Assembly (NCBI GenBank): GCA_003524705.1
Contig: DQGV01000151.1
Location: 1-7,236 of the forward strand
DNA: 7,236 nucleotides
Reading direction: 5' to 3'
DNA from: Anaerolineae bacterium
GTDB taxonomy: Bacteria; Chloroflexota; Anaerolineae; Anaerolineales; Villigracilaceae
This document shows positions 4,729-7,236 of this stretch, piece after piece. Position 1 is the stretch's first letter. The number at the start of each line of letters is the position of its first letter. The notes beneath the pieces are model-generated. The model was given only the letters and a program-made list of their open reading frames with translations, made no database searches and was not told where the DNA came from. The position numbers and the translations under genes are program-made.

Positions 4729-6138
4729 ATGCCGAGAAAAAAATCATACATCACAGCCACAGACCAATTTTGCGGCGCGGGTGGTAGTTCTAGCGGTGCT
4801 ACCGAAGCAGGCGTAGAAGTAAAACTCGCCATGAATCACTGGAAACTTGCCATCGAAACCCATAATACAAATTTCCCCAAAGTTGACCATGATTGTGCAG
4901 ATATGTCAGCGGTCGATCCTCGCAGATACCCAACAACAGACATACTAATTACTTCACCCGAATGCACAAATCACTCTTTAGCAAAAGGAAAGAAAAGACG
5001 TTTATACGAAAAAGATTTATTCGGAAACATCCTCATTGACCCCGCTGAAGAACGAAGCCGCGCTACCATGTGGGATGTCCCACGCTTTGCTGAATATCAT
5101 GATTACAACATCATCGCTGTTGAAAACGTTGTAGACGCTGGTAAATGGGTCATGTGGGATTCTTGGCTTCACGCCATGCACTCATTAGGCTACGAGCATG
5201 AAGTCGTGTATTTCAATTCAATGTTCGCACATCCCACGCCACAAAGCCGTGACCGTCTATATACTATCTTTTGGAAAAAAGGAAACAAAAAACCCGATTT
5301 AGAGTTTAGACCAAAGGCTCATTGTCCGCGCTGTCTAAAAGATGTTGAATCAATTCAAACGTGGAAAAAGCATTTGAAGTGGGGCAGGTATAAGAAGCAA
5401 TATTTCTATCGTTGCTCTAGTTGCCATCAAGAAGTGACCCCATACTACTATGCCGCTTTCAATGCAATTGATTTCAGCATTCCATCAACAAAAATCGGTG
5501 ATAGACCTGAGAATAATAAACTGGTCCCGAAAACGATTCAACGCATCCAATTCGGACTAGATGCCTATGGACGTGACCCTCTGATTTTGACTGGCAAGTA
5601 CACCACTGGAATTGGAAGCCGTGTCAGAAATGCTTTGTCTCAAACCATTCCAACACAAACGGGCGAAGCCGCTCATGGCATTGTCTTTCCATGGATTATT
5701 GATACAGCGCACACACAAGCTAATGGGAAGTATGTCTATCCAAGCAAAAACCCAATGCCAACTCAAACCACAAGGCAAACGCTTGGTGTCGTATCAGCTT
5801 TCTTAAGCAAAGCATACGGCGGCAACGCCAAGCCTCAAAACATGGGGGTCGGCTTACATCAACCAACTGGCACAATCACAACCCAAGACCATCACGCTTT
5901 AATTGAAGCGAAAGCCTTCCTCGAAAGAGCCTCTCTCGTCCAATATTTGGATAGTCTAAAAGTAGAAGATTTGTATTACCGCATGTTGCAACCCAAAGAG
6001 ATTGGTAAGGCTATGGCTTTTCGTGAAAATCACATCGTTCTCGGAAATAGCAAAGAACAAACCAAACAATACGGAAACGCCGTCACGCCGCCAGTCATGA
6101 AGATGCTAATGCAACGCTGTATTGCATCGCTTGGATAA
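4729..6138 (+). CDS. Phage-type C5 DNA cytosine methyltransferase with inserted zinc ribbon
   Basis: This 469-residue enzyme transfers a methyl group from S-adenosylmethionine to C5 of cytosine in DNA. Motifs in order: motif I DQFCGAGGSSSG (12-23); motif IV SPECTNHS (76-83) with catalytic C79, a phage-type variant of the usual PPCQ; motif VI VENV (131-134, E132); motif VIII QSRDRLY (172-178); and motif X-like QYGNAVTPP (447-455). Between VIII and the target-recognition part is a zinc ribbon, C199-x2-C202 and C229-x2-C232. The recognition region contains three PTQT/GVV-like units spaced about 36 residues apart (about 305-322, 341-358, 377-394). Enzymes of this layout are common in phages; the target sequence cannot be read from the protein. 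No restriction endonuclease gene adjoins it, so a solitary, protective or regulatory role is likely. The start lies one base after the previous stop. Confidence 0.95.
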   Translation: MPRKKSYITATDQFCGAGGSSSGATEAGVEVKLAMNHWKLAIETHNTNFPKVDHDCADMSAVDPRRYPTTDILITSPECTNHSLAKGKKRRLYEKDLFGNILIDPAEERSRATMWDVPRFAEYHDYNIIAVENVVDAGKWVMWDSWLHAMHSLGYEHEVVYFNSMFAHPTPQSRDRLYTIFWKKGNKKPDLEFRPKAHCPRCLKDVESIQTWKKHLKWGRYKKQYFYRCSSCHQEVTPYYYAAFNAIDFSIPSTKIGDRPENNKLVPKTIQRIQFGLDAYGRDPLILTGKYTTGIGSRVRNALSQTIPTQTGEAAHGIVFPWIIDTAHTQANGKYVYPSKNPMPTQTTRQTLGVVSAFLSKAYGGNAKPQNMGVGLHQPTGTITTQDHHALIEAKAFLERASLVQYLDSLKVEDLYYRMLQPKEIGKAMAFRENHIVLGNSKEQTKQYGNAVTPPVMKMLMQRCIASLG

Positions 6139-6142
6139 GGAG
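6137..6142 (+). promoter_or_regulatory. Ribosome binding site AAGGAG
   Basis: A strong AAGGAG overlaps the last bases of the methyltransferase stop and lies five bases before ATG 6148, giving efficient initiation for the eight-cysteine protein. Confidence 0.8.
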
Positions 6143-6147
6143 AAAAG

Positions 6148-6453
6148 ATGAAAATAACCCTTCCGTCTAAAGAAATTGAAGTGTGTGATATTTGTCAGCC
6201 CACAAAAGAAAATCAAATTCTTTACACCTGTATTTTTTGTAGAAAAAGATATTGCTTATCTTGTAAAGGTGGGGTAGTAGGCGCAATTAAACAACCTGAT
6301 ATTTGTATGAATTGTGAGGAGGATGATAATTTGATTCATATCGTAGAAAGACACGCGCCGTTAATAAAAGAGGCGATAGAACGAAGAGACAATGAAATAA
6401 AGTCTGCTGGAAAAAATAAAGAAAGAATTGAAAGGGATTTAGGTGAAAAGTAA
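6148..6453 (+). CDS. Eight-cysteine FYVE/RING-like zinc-binding protein
   Basis: This 101-residue protein has four CxxC pairs in its first half: C13/C16, C28/C31, C36/C39 and C53/C56. The spacing C-x2-C-x11-C-x2-C-x4-C-x2-C-x13-C-x2-C is that of binuclear treble-clef folds such as FYVE, RING or PHD-like fingers, with YCLSCKGG in the middle. The second half (about 65-101) is a charged helix likely to form a coiled coil or partner-binding arm. Such folds bind zinc and act in protein or lipid recognition; in prokaryotes their function is mostly unknown. No specific E3-ligase features can be shown, and the fully cysteine ligand set (no histidine) is closer to FYVE or rubredoxin-like double ribbons than to RING. 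The stop TAA shares its last base with the next ATG (TAATG, 6451-6455). Confidence 0.8.
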   Translation: MKITLPSKEIEVCDICQPTKENQILYTCIFCRKRYCLSCKGGVVGAIKQPDICMNCEEDDNLIHIVERHAPLIKEAIERRDNEIKSAGKNKERIERDLGEK

Positions 6454-6626
6454 TGGGTGAATTTCTCATATCTTCTGGCTTTGGTGCAAACACAAAAAAA
6501 CCGTTTGTTGAAATGGAAAGTCCTAATCTTGATAAACCAGTTCAACTTACCCCAAGCGATGCAAGAGAAATTGCTAAGGCACTTCTTGAAGCTGCCGAAG
6601 CCGCCGAACGAAGGACTAGAAAATGA
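6453..6626 (+). CDS. Small protein with an alanine-rich C-terminal helix
   Basis: The 57-residue product starts MGEFLISSGFGAN and has a C-terminal amphipathic, alanine-rich helix (QLTPSDAREIAKALLEAAEA, 31-50), followed by a basic end. The TPxDAREIAxALLEAAE pattern recurs in small phage and plasmid proteins that I remember only as hypothetical. No enzyme motif is present. The start shares one base with the upstream stop (TAATG), with AGGTG at 6441-6445 before it, and its stop overlaps the ASCH-like start (ATGA, 6623-6626). Both ends thus fit a translationally coupled chain, which is the main evidence that this short frame is a gene. Confidence 0.75.
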   Translation: MGEFLISSGFGANTKKPFVEMESPNLDKPVQLTPSDAREIAKALLEAAEAAERRTRK

Positions 6627-7236
6627 ATAAATCCTATGGACTTATCATGTCAACCCCAATGATTCAGGCATATCTTAACAACCTGAAAACAGAGACACGC
6701 CGCACCAAAGGGTTGAAGTTGATCAACAAAAACCCTGATGATTTTAAGTTTTTAGGTTGGTTCAAAGATAAAAAAAATAATCGTGCAAGTTTTATGAATA
6801 AATATACAAATCAAGTCATACAGGTCTCGTTACCTTATGGTGATATAGGTAGTTCTTTGTATTTCAAAGAAACCTATTGCATTATTTGTAAAACCGCCGT
6901 CCCTTATTGCGAGTGCGAAACTGAAAAGGAAAAAGAAGAAAATCATTATGTTGAATACAAAGCAGATACAGGAAATCCATATCCCGGTGAGTGGCCGGTA
7001 GAAGAGGCAAGAGGTAATCCAGAAGCCGCAAAGTGGAAATCTTCTATGTTCATGGATAAAGAATATAGTCGCTTTCAAAATATAACCACAAGGTTTATTG
7101 AAATTCAACGAGTTCAATACATAACCAACGAAGATGCTTGGGCGGAAGGTTGTCCAAGAGATATTAAAGGGTTTCCCCGTGATTGGTACTACGAACTATG
7201 GGACACACTAAACGGCGACAAATATCCAGTCGCTTC
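6623..7236 (+). CDS. ASCH-like phage protein, cut by the window end
   Basis: The frame is open from ATG 6623 to the window edge (204 codons visible), so the C-terminus is missing. It matches the phage ASCH-like family: STPMIQAYL (10-18) with KTETRR (22-27), then YGDIGSSLYFKE (72-83), KWKSSMFMDKEYSRF (137-151), IEIQRVQYITNEDAWAEG (about 159-176) and an LWDTLNG near the edge. ASCH domains have a PUA-like beta-barrel and are thought to bind RNA or modified nucleotides; phage members are of unknown role. Unusual here is C86-x2-C89 with C96-x-C98, a possible zinc knuckle inserted after the YFKE strand. The run of eight A at 6770-6777 does not break the frame, because family motifs on both sides are in phase. 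The start overlaps the preceding stop. Confidence 0.85.
   Translation, partial: MNKSYGLIMSTPMIQAYLNNLKTETRRTKGLKLINKNPDDFKFLGWFKDKKNNRASFMNKYTNQVIQVSLPYGDIGSSLYFKETYCIICKTAVPYCECETEKEKEENHYVEYKADTGNPYPGEWPVEEARGNPEAAKWKSSMFMDKEYSRFQNITTRFIEIQRVQYITNEDAWAEGCPRDIKGFPRDWYYELWDTLNGDKYPVA

Noticed and set aside
6830..7117. Open frame of 95 codons on the minus strand with a hydrophobic stretch
   Set aside because: It is antisense to the ASCH-like gene. The hydrophobic stretch, rich in Phe and Ile, is the mirror of the Lys/Glu-rich codons of that gene.
1..7236. CRISPR array, tRNA, rRNA, insertion sequence or attachment site
   Set aside because: No spaced direct repeats, cloverleaf, transposase or flanking inverted repeats were seen on either strand.

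Overview
The window is a compact stretch in which every gene I can support lies on the + strand. Intergenic gaps are short and many junctions are ATGA or TAATG stop/start overlaps. There are many small proteins and three families typical of bacteriophage genomes: a phage-type C5 DNA cytosine methyltransferase, an ASCH-like protein and a DUF7694-like protein. I read it as an early or accessory region of a bacteriophage, prophage or related mobile element of a bacterium. No structural, packaging, replication or integration gene is present, so lytic phage, prophage and plasmid cannot be told apart. Base composition is moderately AT-rich by eye, and ribosome binding sites are of the bacterial GGAG/AAGG kind. 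The Ycf46-like and Ycf35-like (DUF1257) families would fit a Chloroflexota or cyanobacterial host, but that is only a guess.

Layout. (1) 11-2579: a beta-rich unknown protein, a small SWIM zinc-finger protein, a Ycf46-like AAA+ ATPase and a 74-aa unknown. Three of the four junctions are overlaps or short gaps that suggest one operon. The first two proteins end in almost the same octapeptide, SRFS(Q/L)VKL. (2) 2580-3028: a two-gene cassette (69 aa and 51 aa) with a weak hairpin upstream and a strong intrinsic terminator downstream. The stop codon of the second gene lies in the terminator loop. (3) 3080-4727: a second run of small genes encoding a DUF1257/Ycf35-like protein, a DUF2997 protein, a DUF7694-like phage protein, a 71-aa unknown, a 49-aa two-CxxC zinc-ribbon protein and a 99-aa unknown. 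(4) 4729-7236: the C5 cytosine methyltransferase with an inserted zinc ribbon, an eight-cysteine FYVE/RING-like protein, a 57-aa alanine-rich helical protein and an ASCH-like protein cut by the window edge.

How they may work together. The candidate system is the Ycf46-like AAA+ ATPase with the SWIM protein (adjacent) and the DUF1257 plus DUF2997 pair (about 0.7 kb downstream). Ycf46 and Ycf35 are long-known plastid/cyanobacterial families without a settled role, and here both families occur in one phage-like gene block. The shared C-terminal tail on the SWIM protein and its upstream neighbour could be a docking signal for the ATPase or another common partner; this is inference. The methyltransferase has no restriction endonuclease beside it and is best read as a solitary, probably protective, phage enzyme.
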